From Ceratorhiza oryzae-sativae (taxonomy: Eukaryota; Basidiomycota; Agaricomycetes; Cantharellales; Ceratobasidiaceae), in contig JARWMV010000237.1 in NCBI GenBank assembly GCA_030998015.1, forward strand, positions 1,550,001 to 1,614,000: 64,000 nt of DNA. The letters run 5' to 3'. Below are positions 1 to 13,001 of this stretch, one piece after another. Numbering within the stretch: the first letter of the stretch is position 1; every line of letters begins with the position of its first letter. The translations under genes were made by a program, and so were the position numbers. A model generated the notes under the pieces. That model saw only the letters and a program-made list of their open reading frames with translations, was not told the origin of the DNA and ran no database searches.

Positions 1-1880
1 TGTAACGTATGCTTGCAGTCCGCTAATGTAGCCAAGACAGGTTGCCCACGTTGACGTTGGTGTGGGGTATTGTGTCAACATTGCAGGGGTTTGTAACTAA
101 CCAAGCCGGCCTGTGAGCCCTAGGTCGATTAAGTATATGCTCTAGCTCACATATTTTCTTCAGTTTTGCTATTCGCTTTTTCCTCGGAACCGCGGAGGCT
201 GGACTGTAGGTTTCTGGCCAATCGAGATTCATTGGCGGGGCTGACTTGGTATTTCTAGTTTTCCCGGGGTAATCTACGTTTTTTCAGTGTACTATAGACG
301 GTATGCGCACAGAGTCTCAAGGTGTTTGTGCAGGCTGATTACGGGGCCTAATAGATCGGAAAGACACTGGCGTGTGGCTATCTTCTTTGGGGGGGCAGCC
401 ATTTCTGGTGCTTTCGGAGGTGCTCTTGACCTCATGTTGTAAAATCGATAAGTTAATGTCTATTTTAGGGATACTCGCTTGGGCTATCTCAAAGATGAAA
501 GGTGTGGGGGGCAAACAGGGTTGGGCTTGGTAAAATATTCGATTTTATAAAGCTGAATGATTAAACTTGACTATTTTGCTGTATAGGATTTTCATCCTGG
601 AGGGCCTTCTTACCGTAGTGGTGGCAATCTTGGCGTATTGGATTGTTCCAGACTGGCCCGAGCGCGCAGGCTTTTTGACATCCGAGGAACGTACAAGGCT
701 ACTGGAGCGATCTAAATACGACTCGGCTGGGGTTACTGAAGAGTTCAAGTGGTAAGTTTCGTCGGCCTTTCTGTATTACCGTTTGAGAAAAAGCTATGTA
801 TTCTAGGAAATACGTGCGGCAGGCACTTGGTGATCATCTAGTATGGGGATATGCGTTGTTATTTCATGGGTATGCGTAAGTACCACCAGGATTCTTTTAA
901 AACTAGACTTGACTTTCTGCGGTGTGGACAGCTTTGTGCTGTATTCACTCTCGCTGTTCTTGGTAAGTAGTTCTGGGACTCCTCATCGCCCAATCATGGA
1001 TTTCAACATGGTTCCAGCCGACTATTATCGCCGGGCTTGGATATGCTTCGTGGCAAGCACAACTTCTCACTGTTCCCCCCTATGCTTTGAGTGCAGTGAG
1101 GTAGGGGTCTCGAGTTGAAGTTAAACGTTGAAGGGTCTTGAAGATTTCCTGTCCATAGCATCGGGGTGGCAGCCTGGCTGGCGGCGGCCTTCAACAGGCG
1201 TGCCATTTTCATTGCCGGAGCCGCTGTTATCGGAATCATCGGTGGGACAAAGTCATCCATGTTCGACTGGCATTACTGAACACTCGTAGGTTATGTTCTG
1301 CTCCTCACAACCCATTCTGGTATGCTACAAGCTATGTCAACTCATGAATTTCTCTAATGGAAGACGTTCGACAGCGGGGCATCAATACATTGGAGTGCAT
1401 TTGGCGTGTGTATGTGTTTCTCTTCACCTTTCACATAAGCTGGCACACTACCAAAAAATACCCCTAGGCCGGTGTCTATGTTGGCAATGCGCTCTTATTG
1501 AGTTGGCCAGGAGAGGTAAGTGGGGTAGTGTTCAACTGTTAGAGCAGGCATTGATCAAAATCTAGAACGTTGCATCCCAAACAAAACGAGCAGTGGCCGT
1601 AGCCATGCAGATTAGCATCGGTGACCTTGGGGCCATCGCAGGGGTGTTGATTTACCGACCCGAGTGGGCAGGACACAAGTACCGGAAGCCTCACATCATC
1701 TCGATCGGATACCTCACTTTTGCTCTGCTTGTTACTGTGTATCTTTGGTCATGGATGAGCAAGGAGAACAGACAGCGGGAAGCACTGATGGAAACGACTG
1801 AGAAGATGGACGAGATGAATGATGAAAATGAGAGGGTCGAACAAGGAGACAGACACGTGGGATGGAGGTACCAGATCTAA
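1..1880 (+). CDS. MFS transporter, allantoate/nicotinate permease (Dal5/Tna1) family, 3' part
   Basis: This is the C-terminal part of a plasma-membrane proton symporter of the anion:cation symporter family, which takes up allantoate, nicotinate, pantothenate or similar organic acids. The 5' exons lie left of the window. Readable exons encode LTLVWGIVSTLQGFVTNQ (about 52-110), AIRFFLGTAEAGL (about 167-205), FPGVIYVFSVYYRR (about 259-300), FFGGAAISGAFGG (about 380-420), GILAWAISKMKGVGG (about 470-530), then RIFILEGLLTVVVAILAYW (from about 585), QPTIIAGLGYASWQAQLLTV (about 1010-1075) and the last exon SQTKRAVAVAMQISIGDLGA to the TAA at 1878-1880. RFFLGTAEAG and the RIFILEG segment are typical of the family. 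About nine introns of 45-100 nt are inferred. The frame near base 50 appears to need one extra T (CGTTGACG), perhaps a sequencing error. Substrate cannot be told from sequence. Confidence 0.85.
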
Positions 1881-2013
1881 CATGCTCCTACATGTACCAG
1901 CCGAATATAATGGTCATGCACTGACGGCATTGCTGCATGAATGCATAGTAAATAAACCCACGTGACTGGGTGGGCTGTGGCTATGCCAAATTTTGGTCCT
2001 GTACTCTGCCTCC

Positions 2014-5000
2014 ATGGAGGACAAACCACACAAGGCGCACCGAGCGGCCCAGTCTGGTGCCAAGGCTGAGAAAGAGGCACAGCGGAAGAACAAGGCAGGA
2101 GGCTTCAATGAAAAGGTAGGCGGCCCCCGCGCTGTCTCCAGCGGCACTGACACTGTCCCAGGCGTTTGCCCCGAAATCTGGGCGCAATGCAGACCGACAA
2201 GGGCGGAGAGCAGCGGAAAAGGACCAGACGAGGCTGCATGTCCCCCTCGTCAACAGGACACCAGACGATGAGCCACCCCCGGTTATTGTGGCGATCGTCG
2301 GCCCGCCAGGTGTAGGTGTACGCTCACCGCTCTCATCGCTGTGCTGACGGTTGTCTAGGTCGGCAAAACCACGCTCGTCAAAAGCCTTGTAAAACGGTAC
2401 ACCAAGCACACGCTTTCGGAGGTCAAGGGGCCTATCACCGTCGTTGCTGGTGTGTTATCATGCAGATTCGAGGCTTGCCAGCACTCACTTCTCATCCAGG
2501 AAAGAAACGGCGACTTACCTTCATCGAGTGTAACAACGACCTGAACTCTATGATTGATATTGGGAAAATTGCCGACCTTGTATTGCTCATGATTGACGGT
2601 AGCTTTGGCTTCGAGATGGTATGCTTCATCCCCGCTGCGAGCGCCCTAACTTCATCGTCTTTGTAGGAAACGTTCGAGTTTCTCAATATCCTTCAGTCTC
2701 ACGGGTTTCCCAAGGTTATTGGCGTTCTCACCCATCTGGATCTCATCAAGAAGCTCTCTACCCAACGGGAGACCAAGAAGCAACTCAAGAAACGTTTCTG
2801 GGCTGAGATATACCAAGGAGCCAAGCTATTCTACCTCTCTGGTGTGCTCAATGGCCGGTACCCCGACACCGAAATCCAAAATTTGTCCAGGTTCATTTCA
2901 GTCATGAAATTTCGCCCACTCGTATTCCGAAACTCCCATCCGTATTTGCTTGCCGACCGAATGCAGGATATGACCCCGAGAGAGCTTGTTCGACAACAGC
3001 CAGCAGTAGACAGAACTGTCACGCTCTATGGATACTTGCGTGGTACAAACTTGAGAGAAACCACCAAAGTGCACATCCCTGGTGCGGGCGATCTGGCAAT
3101 CAAGAGCATCACTAAGCTATCGGACCCTTGTCCGCTACCCACGGCAGACAGCGAAAAGCGGCGCAAGCTTAGCGAGAAGCAAAAGCTCATCCATGCTCCC
3201 ATGAGTGATGTCGGTGGTGTAATGTACGACAAGGATGCGGTGTACATCAATGTTCCAGGAAGTTTCACCCGAAAGGGGGATGACGGAGAAGAGTTTGGTG
3301 AGTCTACTTTGGATGATAGTCTGTCGATATTAACTCTGTGCTAGCCCCTCAGGGTGAAGGGGAACGGATGGTTATGGACCTTCAAGATGTCACGCACACG
3401 CTGGCCGAGAAACTCTCGCAGTCGCATATCCGCCTCTTTGGTGACTCTGCCGCCTCGCTCAGGGTCGGGGACCAACCACCCAGTGTAGAAATGAACGGGA
3501 TAGATGAGGGCGAGCATGTTGACCAGTTAAATGAAGAGAGCGGGGACGAGGATTTCATGTCTGATGCTGAATCAGAGCCTACCTCCGTCGCTTCGGAATT
3601 GGATGCTGGTGGGGATCGAGGACGAACGACGCCCAGGCAACCCCGCTTCCCAAGTGGGCTGGCCAGTAATCGGGTAGAATCCTCGGCAGACATCGAGTAT
3701 GCTGAGAGTGACTCGGATATGGATGGCGGCTTCCTGGAAGGCGGAGCAGAACACCCAGGAAATGAGGGCGACTTGGGATTGGATGATGGGGATGAAGATG
3801 AGGACGAGCTCGAGGAGTGGGATGAAGACGGGGATGCACCACGGTGGAAGTCGAACCTCGCCGGCCGAGCTGCTCAGTCGTATTCTCAAAACCCGCGGAG
3901 AAGAAAAGATTGGACAAGGCTTGTATACGATTCAAACAGCACTCCGCATGAGGTAGTGTTTGGCGAGGGTCGCTTGCAGTCGGACCAGGCTCATGGTGTC
4001 GGCGGCGAGGAGGGGGAGGATGAATTGTTCACGATCAAGCGCTCGGCCAGCCTGTCGGAAGAAACGTTTGACCAAACCAAGGAACTGCTCAATGCTGACG
4101 CGTTGACCGTCTGGGAGGACGAACAAATGCTCGATTCGATTCGACGTTTATTCATCACCGGCGAGCCCAAGGCGGTTGACAACACAGTGGATGGGGAGCC
4201 GTACGAAGATGATACTGAGGGCGGATTCGAGGATCTCGAGGCCCCAACTGCTTCCGCTCCTACTGGTAAACCCGAAGACGACTTGGCTGCGAAGAAGGCG
4301 CTACTGAAGCGCAAGTTTGATGAACAATATGACGATCCCGATGAAGACCCAACCGCTGGCTTAGACTTTTACGAGCGAGAAAAGGACAAACTGGCACGAC
4401 AACTCCAACTGAACCGAGCTGAACTGGAGGACATGGACGAGGAATCCAGGATTTTGGTCGAGGGGCACCGGGCAGGGTCTTATGTTCGGGTTGAGCTTGA
4501 GAACGTACCATGCGAACTGGTCGAACATTTCGATCCCTCATTCCCAATAATTGTAGGCGGTTTGCTCCCTGCTGAAGAGCGCTTTGGATTTGTGCAGGTC
4601 CGGCTGAAGCGGCACCGATGGTACACCCGAACACTCAAGACCAATGACCCCCTCATCTTTTCGATTGGCTGGAGAAGGTTCCAGACCTTGCCGATATATT
4701 CACTCGACGACCATAGCATTCGTATGCGTATGCTGAAATACACTCCGGAGCATATGCATTGCTATGCGACGTTCTATGGGCCAGTCTCCCTGCCTGGTAC
4801 TGGGTTTTGCGCCTTCAATTCACTCGAGGGTACCGTCCCGGGCTTTCGTGTTTCTGCCAGCGGTGTAGTGCTGGATATCGATCGTTCAGCCAAAATAGTC
4901 AAGAAACTCAAGCTCACGGGCGTCCCATACAAAATTTTCAAGAACACAGCGTTTGTGAAGGACATGTTCAATTCGGCGCTCGAGGTCGCCAAGTTCGAGG

Positions 5001-5779
5001 GTGCAAACATTCGGACAGTGAGCGGGATTAGGGGTCAAATAAAAAAGGCACAAGCCAAGCCAGATGGGGCGTTCCGTGCTACATTTGAGGACAAGGTGCT
5101 AATGAGTGGTATGTAAAGTTCTCTTCGTATCGCGCCTGTCCCCTGATCAGACCCGTATCAGATATAATATTCCTACGGGCTTGGTATTCTATTATGCCAC
5201 GAAAATTCTATAACCCGGTTACTTCGTTGCTTCTGGTGGACAAGAGTCGGTGGCAGGGAATGCGTCTGACTGGACAGGTCCGTCGGGCTGAAAACATCAA
5301 GACGCCCTTAACCGTCAATTCTACATACAAGGTGGGTTGTAGAAAAGTGTGAATATTCAACCGTTCTGACCGTCCCACATCAGGCGATAGATAGACCGTC
5401 GAGACGATTCAACCCTCTCAAAATTCCCAAAAAGCTCCAGGCTGGTCTTCCCTACGCATCCAAAATTAAGACCACTCGGCGCCAAAATCACCCGACCTAC
5501 ATCCAAAAACGCACTGTGGTTCTCGAGCCTGAGGAGAAGAAGGCACTCAGTGTTATCCAGCAAATACGAGCGGTTCGCAAAGATCAGGTGGCTCGCAGGC
5601 GAGAGAAGCAGAACGAGCGTAAGACAGTGCATAGGAAGAAGGCGGAGGTGGAAGAGGCAAAGAAGGCGGACAAACGAAAAGACGAGCGTAAGGAGTATAT
5701 GCGAATCGCGGGCCAAAAGGCCAAACGACCATCACATGACAATGGAGACCGAGGCTCGAAACGTCGGAAGCATGAGTGA
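2014..5779 (+). CDS. BMS1: Ribosome biogenesis GTPase BMS1
   Basis: BMS1 is a nucleolar GTPase of the small-subunit processome; with Rcl1 it drives early 18S rRNA cleavages. The ATG at 2014 opens [20 protein letters not shown], the usual basic N-terminus. Exon 2 gives [10 protein letters not shown], joined over an intron to [14 protein letters not shown], a Walker A P-loop. The G domain continues with [22 protein letters not shown] and THLDLIKK (G4-like). A long exon, about 3345-5110, encodes an acidic linker ([27 protein letters not shown]) and then the AARP2CN/DUF663 region [15 protein letters not shown] and [18 protein letters not shown]. The next exons hold [19 protein letters not shown], a hallmark of the BMS1/TSR1 family, and a lysine/arginine-rich tail ending in SKRRKHE. 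Seven or so introns lie near 2116, 2308, 2450, 2617, 3299, 5113 and 5331. The gene looks intact. It starts only 134 bp after the upstream transporter stop. Confidence 0.95.
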
Positions 5780-5907
5780 ACTATCTGCTCTATGTGCTAT
5801 GTTATTAAGACCTATTATATTTGTACATGCAAGGAGGTGTGGAAACAAAAGCGCGATATGAATGTGGCATATATAGATCAGATATCGTAATATGGTCTGG
5901 GCGTTAT

Positions 5908-8900
5908 TCAGTGAGATGTGCCATGTTCATCGGAAGTTGGTTTAGAATACATCCACTTGGTCCATTTTCGTGGGGCGGTGAGATGCTCCGACTCTTGTAG
6001 CTCCTGACGAATTCGCTCCTCGGCTGCTGTCCTCTCCTCCTCGCAAACCTCACGTAACAATGCTTCGCGAACCGAGAGGGCGGCGCTCGCACCAGTGTTG
6101 GCTCTCGGGCGGTTCGGCCGTATGGGAGTCGCCTCATTACTCCTTCGCCCGTCATTGCCCCGACCAATGGAAAGCTGGGATGCCAACCTCCGCAGGGTGG
6201 GAGGAGCAAGTCCCGGGCTGGTGGGGGAGGGAAGGAATTGTGCCTGGACATTGAGGTTTGGCTGGAGAGCAGGGTCAACACCGACACCAACCGAATGGGA
6301 ACGGTGGCGATTAGGGGACATTGGGGCGAGAGTCGTGCCTGAGCGTCGAACACCGGCTGAGAACGAGCGGAATGCAGTAGACGCTATACGGTGTGAGGCA
6401 TGTGTGCTGGAGGACGGTCGTCTTGAGAAGATTGTGCCAGTAGACTCAGCATCTCCCAAGTCGGAATCATCGCCTGGGTCCCCTTGATCCACTCGCTCCA
6501 ATATCACTGCAGATAACGCAATATTCTCGCGCCCAGTCACTGATTCGGCGAAAGGATCCACGTCTGCACCCCCATAATAACTACCAATCGCGGCCTCTTC
6601 ATCAGTAAAGATGGACTCCGCCATATCGCCACCTTCGGCCTCCGAGGTCAAGGCGCGATGCAGGTCTACAGTATCGTTCAAGTCAAGCTCGGATAGAGGA
6701 TTCCTCGGGAGCCAGAGGTACTCTGGGACATCTTGGGAATAGTATGGGTTATCGTAAGTTGCTGTATTATCCGGGGCATCATTCCAAGGTTGTCGCCTCG
6801 CGTGTGGGACCACGAGAGGTGTATCCGCGCGGATGGTCTCCCATGAAGCCAACCGAGTAAGCCGAGGAGTAGGGGTTGGGGGGATTTCAAGATGAAGTAG
6901 CCTGACAGGGCTCTCCGTTGCGTGATGACGCGGAGGAACGGGCGGTGGTGGCGGTTTGAATGGGTTGCCTGGTCGGCGGTCGTTGGAGCGACGAACGGTC
7001 GAGTAAGCAAAAGCGTCAGGAGCAGAATGCCAGGTAACAACACGATGGGTTATTCGACCAAGTTGACTTGTGCTTTCGACGTTGTCGTGTTGTTGAGCGC
7101 TGTCGCTACTCCCCTTGTCGGTCCGCCCTTCATCTCCTGTGATCCCACAGGCAGCGTTGGCCTCCGCAATATTTGCAGCATCAAATTTGGACCGAGTAAG
7201 GCGGGTCAGGCTGCGATTGAACGATTAGCCAGCTTGATTATGAGCAACCAATGAGACACACTATAGCTTGGTGAGTGCTGTGAGAACAAGTGCAGTGCCG
7301 ATCAATCCAGCTTGTATGGATTGTTGAAGCAATATCATGACGGCCATGAGAACGACTAGTACACCAAGTTAGCACAAATGCAGTAGAGCTGCTTCAAGTT
7401 GCCCACTTTGTGAAAACATAAGCCCATCCAGAGAGTATCGAAGCTATTCATTGAACTAAGTTCAACACATCTTGTTCACGTTGTTTACACTCACAATTCG
7501 AATCACAATGTTTTCGGCATTCCCATCATAAATTTTGCGGTAAACGTGAACAAACTACGGGTCTGGTTGGTCAATGAGAAGGCAAGATGTTACGACCACT
7601 CACTTGGTGTTTAAAAACGGCTGCGTTACATCGAAAGTGGTTAGTGTTTGCCGAGTCCGATGAAGGCAGACTCACCAAGCGCAACAGCGAAATAAAGCAA
7701 GGCAAACGGTAAAACTAGCGGATTCAATATAGAGAAACCTGCAAAACGGTTTAATAGTTGCGGAATCTGTGAAATTTCATACTCACTCAATGTGATGATG
7801 ACAACAAGCAGATGATTCGGAAGCCAATCTAGCAATATCCATGAGGTGACATGGTGAATCTAGACAATTCGGAAACGTACAATAATAATTGAATGTCCGA
7901 GCCCTGGTCCCGAATTCGCGTCTTCGAGGTGTTGTTGCCCCACGAACCATTGCCGGATAGACAATAAGGGGCAACTAAAAAGGCCAGTTTGAACAACATA
8001 ATGTGAATGGGCTGCGGGAGACTTACACCAACTGCAAATAAAGGTTACCAATTGCGTCGACAGAGAAAGTTATGAACTTACACAAGCCTAACTCCAGCCC
8101 AGCATGGATGCCAGTTTGAAATATTACTAGATGTAAAATAGGTTAGGCAGCGTCGTATTGCGTATTCATGAATACCTACACCATCCCACAAAGAAAGGTG
8201 CGCACACCGGAATGTAACTTGCGACCAGTGGGACAACGTTGGTGAGTTGTTGCCCGAACGAAGTCAAAAATGATTGAAGCGCAGATACTCCGAAACAAAA
8301 GAAAATAATGACACTACAAAAGAATTTAGCTTACTTTCCCGTGCGTGCTGAAACCACTTACTTGCATACCAAGAATTTGTAATACCTCGTGAGAATTCGA
8401 TCGTGTAGCCTTGAGAAGGTGACTATATTATGTGCTTTCTTTGCAATGAGAAGCAAAAGCAGAGGGATTAAGATGGCAAGTAGCGCGACCAATAGGGTTG
8501 GAAGGAAAGAAGACAGCAACTCTTTCTCGACGCGGTGTGCGTCGAGGTATGAGGACTGCAAAACTTCAGAACACTGTCTCGGGATTCAAGGTTTTCAACT
8601 CACCAAGCCCGGGACAAATTGTGACAAGTTGTCGATGGACACCAGACCAACAAAAAGGGTAACAGGGAAGATCCAAAGCACAGTAAATCCCCTACGAAGA
8701 TGAAAGATTCAGTTGAGCGAACGGGCTAAATGTGTCGCCGAGACTTACCAAACTCCGAGGTTGACCACCCAATCCTTCAGAAATTCGCCAGTATAAGTGC
8801 TCTTCATTGCCCTTCCCCAGTCAATGTCCCTAACGTCGGGAGCGGGGGTCGTTACGCAAGCCAGAGCATTCTTCGGGTGAGCTGCAAGTTCCTTGAGGGC

Positions 8901-11805
8901 TCTCCTCGCATCCCGAGGATACTTGAAAGTAACAAACGCAGTGCTAGCAGGCGCACCTCCAGCGGCATCCCCACTGCCACTTCGGGATTCGTCGATCAGC
9001 GCACTAAGTAACGCCAGTTTGGTGGTCAAGAAATCGATAGCCGGAACAGTTCTACCCTTGAACAAAGTGGAGAGATGGATCAGAGGCTGATACCTGTCCA
9101 AGTCGCCCCTCGGCAAAGAATGCAAAGCGTCCCACAACGTTTCTCCGGGCCGAATCTCGCGAATCTCAGCGGGTCCAACAGCCGTGGGTTCAGTTGACAT
9201 GGTATGAGTTCGCAGCACTTGGGCAGAGAAACCGAAAGCTGGAGGATTAACCAGGGTTTTACCGGTGGACTGGGATGGTGTGCGATTATTGCCATCGGAA
9301 CTGAGCGCAGAAAACCAGCTGCTACCAGAGGACATGCGCTTGAAGAACGAAAATGAAGGAGGGCGCAGCGGTAGATCAGAGTGGCGTTGGTCCCCACCTA
9401 TGGTCAGGAGATCAGTCGAGTTGGCGCGGCTCTGAGGGTTACTGGGCGCTTGGGATTTGGGTCGCTCCAATAGACCGAATTCATAAACAAATGGGCCAAT
9501 GGCATCGACGAGACGTTTGTTACGCTCCATTGCTTCGTCGCGTTCGACCTCTGACTCTCCCGCTGTACCGAAAAAGACATCGCGCAGTTGTCTTGGCCCG
9601 CGGCGATCAACGATGATTTCATCTGCCTCGGTTTCGGGCTGATCCCCCATCAGCGGATGCTCAGAGGGTCTTCGCTGGTGGGGTGACTTTGAAGTGGAAG
9701 GCTCCTCGTCTATTTTCCTGACCAGTCCAAGCGGATCATCTCCCGTTGCCCCGAAAGCTGGCGTTGCCTTCTACTCCGAGACCCATGCTCCCCCTTCCAA
9801 GTTTCGAAGCCACACTCCCTTTGGTCGCGCGCCCTAGACTGGGTAAACCGAGGCCAAGTCCTTCACCATACGGGCTTGTCGAGCCCATCCCTCTTGGTTG
9901 AACGTTGTAACCCATCTCGGCAGCTCCCGTGCGAGGACTAACTGGGGGAGTCTTGACGTCGGGAGCGGCAAGCACAGCACCAACCCCGCGTCTCGAGCTC
10001 TCCTGATTCTCCATTGACCCGGGAGCGCCATCGGATTGCGAGCCAGGAGTTACGAGTTTAACGCCAAATAAGTTGCCACTGTGGGGCCGAGGGGGCAGTG
10101 GGGGAGGAACGGAAGATCGGGTAGGCGTAACAGGTGTAAAGTACTCCGAGGTGCCGCTGGTTCGGGTGGATTGGTTCAAGGTCGCTTGGGTCGAAGACGG
10201 TGCAACCAGAGTATTCCCCATTTCATCTACCGAGACAGACGGGCGAGCATGAGCCCTGCGAGATGGTGTAGTCGGAGGAGTGGCAGGTTTGACAGTAACC
10301 ATTGGGACGTTTTGGCGTATACGAGGGCTAGCGAGAGCATAGGGAACAGCAGTCGCGGGAGTGCTGGGCACATCGTCTGTAGGCGAGTTTTCGAGCTCTG
10401 ATTCTCGCTTCGTAGGCTTCGATTTTGAACTCAAGGAAGCTACAGCCCCAGGTGGGGTGCTGAGCGGCGACCGACGTGACGACGGGTTTTGCATTTTGTG
10501 TTTGACAGCGAGCAAAGCTTTCGAAGCAAGCTGATGAATTGTATCAGCCACCGGATTTGGTTGGATATGCAGACGTTGGACCCCCACGAACCTTGATATG
10601 AGCATGTTCTAGGCGCCTCAGAACCTCTTCCCGACGTTCCAACAAGGATGCAAGTTCCGTGGTCTTGCGTACAAGCACGACCTTTTCAATTTCCACATCA
10701 GGAGCCTTTTTCTCGCTTGACTTGTCCCCTTCGCGTGATGAGCCGGACACGGGTGAAGGCGCGGTGGCGGACTTTCCCCAACGCCACAGTCGGTTGACCG
10801 CAAACGAGAGTAAGCCTGGAGATGGGGCCACGACTGTCGCAAACGGAGCAATGTCGAGGCCTTTGGACATGTAATACTAGTGATTGGACGAGTTTCAGAA
10901 GCTGGTGGAGCAGAAAAAAGCGTCCGAAAAACTCACCCTGAAATATTCAGCCAACCCTTGTTCGTCCCGCAAGCCAGTCGGAATATCGGAAACCATGACC
11001 GTACGCAATCGCCAACCCTGGTGGGGATGTTCTATGCCACCGTGTTCTGCCAGATATTTCTCCCTCGAGGCTTTTGCGTCCTGGACCATCGCTTCTCTCA
11101 GTCTGAAAGCCCCGCGGCAGATCCAAAGCAGGTTTACGATCCATGTAATGCTCAACCACCACATGAGGGCGCAGTGGATGCTGAGCAATCGTAAATTTCC
11201 CCGCCAAGTATCTCGGTCTCCGCCAAAGGCTCCAGAATCTGTAAGACTGGAAAGGGACGCTCTGGTCATCGAGCGGGGGGATACGGATGGCGGGGCATGC
11301 GTGACATGCAGGGGAAGCAGAATCGGAAGAGTCGTAAAGGCATGGAGGGCAACAAAGCATACGCAGCCGAGTAAGAAGCGAGTGTAGACGGTTGCGTCGG
11401 TGCCAACCAGACGGAAAAGATCGGGCTCCCGGATGAGCAGCACTTGACGAACCCATGCAAGGGGGATCGCTGGCAGAGCGGGGGCTGGCACGCTATATAG
11501 CAGTCAGCCAGACCGTAGCGAAAAAGGCTCAGTCAGCCTTACCTTGCCCAGCAGCGAGCCTGATACAAACTGCAATGATGTCAGCGCCATCGAAGTGCAC
11601 AATGCGCCACTTACTATCCCCACTCCCAGCTGTCCACACTGCCGAGTACACCGCACTGGTTGGTCTGGCTTGGAATTTTCCTCCGCTTGCGTCGCATGAG
11701 CTCAAAGGAAGTGACCGAAAGGACGAGTGCAATGCTGGCAATTGCGGCCTGTGTGACGAGGCCCGAGTAGTCGCCGCTGTACGGCCGTGTCTGGATCGTC
11801 GCCAT
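5908..11805 (-). CDS. CSC1/OSCA-family stress-gated cation channel (RSN1/PHM7-like, DUF221)
   Basis: Members are calcium-permeable, osmotically or mechanically gated channels of the plasma membrane or ER. The start ATG at 11805 is the first after an in-frame stop and gives MATIQTRPYSGDYSGLVTQA with the first membrane helix. A short exon completes SWEWGYLYQARCWA, the usual RSN1_TM motif; the next exon (about 11490-10930) has two more helices and PHQGWRLRTVMVSDIPTGLR. The cytosolic PHM7_cyt domain is split: TTELASLLERREEVLRRLEH comes before, and FVTFKYPRDARRALKELAAH after, a serine/proline-rich insert of several hundred residues (about 10590-9200). Membrane exons follow between about 8745 and 7000 (VLWIFPVTLFVGLV; LLVALLAILIPLLLLLIA; FLTSFGQQLTNVVPLVASY). 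The tail (6852-5908) carries YDNPYYSQDVPEYLWLPRNP, typical of fungal members. An intron of about 90 nt near 9765-9860 and a frame change near 7010 are my interpretation; exact splice sites in the membrane part are uncertain. Confidence 0.88.
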
Positions 11806-13001
11806 CAAGAGGCGGGTGTCGTAGCCGGTCGTCGCTCAGAGCCAGGTCGACACCTCTGGACGATCGTTCCACCTCCCCTGGGTCACGTGCAGCTCGCGGG
11901 GAAGCACTCAGGGTCGCTGTTGCCGCATGCTCCTCAAACTCGCCCCATGAACAAATCCGAAATTGAAAAGAAAAAACGGGCCGCGTGTAAACGGTCGCGG
12001 CAGCCGATGTTTACACACGTGGTCGTTAGGGCCATAGAAGACCGCACGACAGAGGCGGGCCAAGTAGCTCCTCCAGCCCGTTGCGTGCATGCTCGGTACC
12101 CAGCCCTCTCCCCAGTGTTCCAAATCTATAAGCGTGCGTCACGGTGCACCATTATATCAGAGAAAAACGCGGCTGTATGGGTGATGCTACACGGAGGTTT
12201 CTGTGCGCCGGCAGATAGCTTGGCGGCACCCGACCACTGAAGTGTATATATGGCCGAGTCGAAATATGTGATTCAAGGGTTGTGTGGTCCTATTTGGCCA
12301 CATCGCTTTCAGAGGGACCGACTGGGACAGTAGGCGCACGTCAAGTGGGCGCCTCGTATGCACGTCTCGGAAAGCTCAAATTCTCCGCCTCATTCGAAAC
12401 GTACATCACATATCCAAGTCAAAATTGGTCGACTGAATCTTTGGACGTCCCTCTCGCAATGAGGACAGAGCACTATGAAATAACAAAAAGAAGATGGATT
12501 ATCAAGCGCGAAGATCATACACGATCTTGGCTCCATAAAGTCTCCCGGCGATGCATGTCGCAATAGCTGCCGATTTAGGCAAGCCTGCTACGGCCCATGC
12601 TCCGCCTTAAAGCCCCGTGAGAAAGCCAGAGAATCTACGCGAGTGGCAAGGACTACAAGAGGCGGGCAGGACTCAAGGGTGTCCAAGAGGTCCTACCGAA
12701 TGAGCCCATGGTGATGTCGTCGAAGAAGTAGCATACCTGTAGACAAATAGGATGTATGCGCACATAGCACGCGCAGGTGTGAGAACAAGAACACACAGTT
12801 GCGGCGGCGCTTTCCAGACCGCCTCATTTGAGCCAGATACCCGGCAAGACCCCGAATGACGCACCATCGAGACCCCGAGACCCCGCTCTGGGAGATCCGA
12901 TGGGAGCTGGGATTCCCACGGCATTTGGTTATGGGTATATATATGCTAGCGAGCAGACGCGAATCTGCAGTCTATCCTTACCCACGCCAGAACTGTCCAC
13001 C
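11806..13001. other. Intergenic region between divergently transcribed CSC1-like gene and TAL1
   Basis: About 1.2 kb separates the minus-strand channel gene from plus-strand transaldolase, so both promoters must lie here. I see no convincing reading frame with family resemblance. A 94-codon plus-strand frame at 12282-12566 has no recognisable domain and is probably chance. A CACGTG hexamer lies near 11884, and a TATA-like run precedes TAL1. Confidence 0.6.
12936..12944 (+). promoter_or_regulatory. TATA-like box of TAL1
   Basis: The run TATATATAT ends 57 nt before the transaldolase ATG at 13002, a plausible core-promoter distance for a highly expressed fungal gene. No other element is claimed. 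Confidence 0.5.

Noticed and set aside
3382..3935. Several minus-strand frames over 100 codons inside BMS1
   Set aside because: They are antisense shadows of the acidic-linker exon of BMS1.
11455..12240. A 261-codon plus-strand frame
   Set aside because: It overlaps antisense the well-supported N-terminal exons of the CSC1-like gene and has no recognisable domain.
12282..12566. A 94-codon plus-strand frame in the CSC1-TAL1 intergenic region
   Set aside because: No domain, no splice or promoter support, length compatible with chance.
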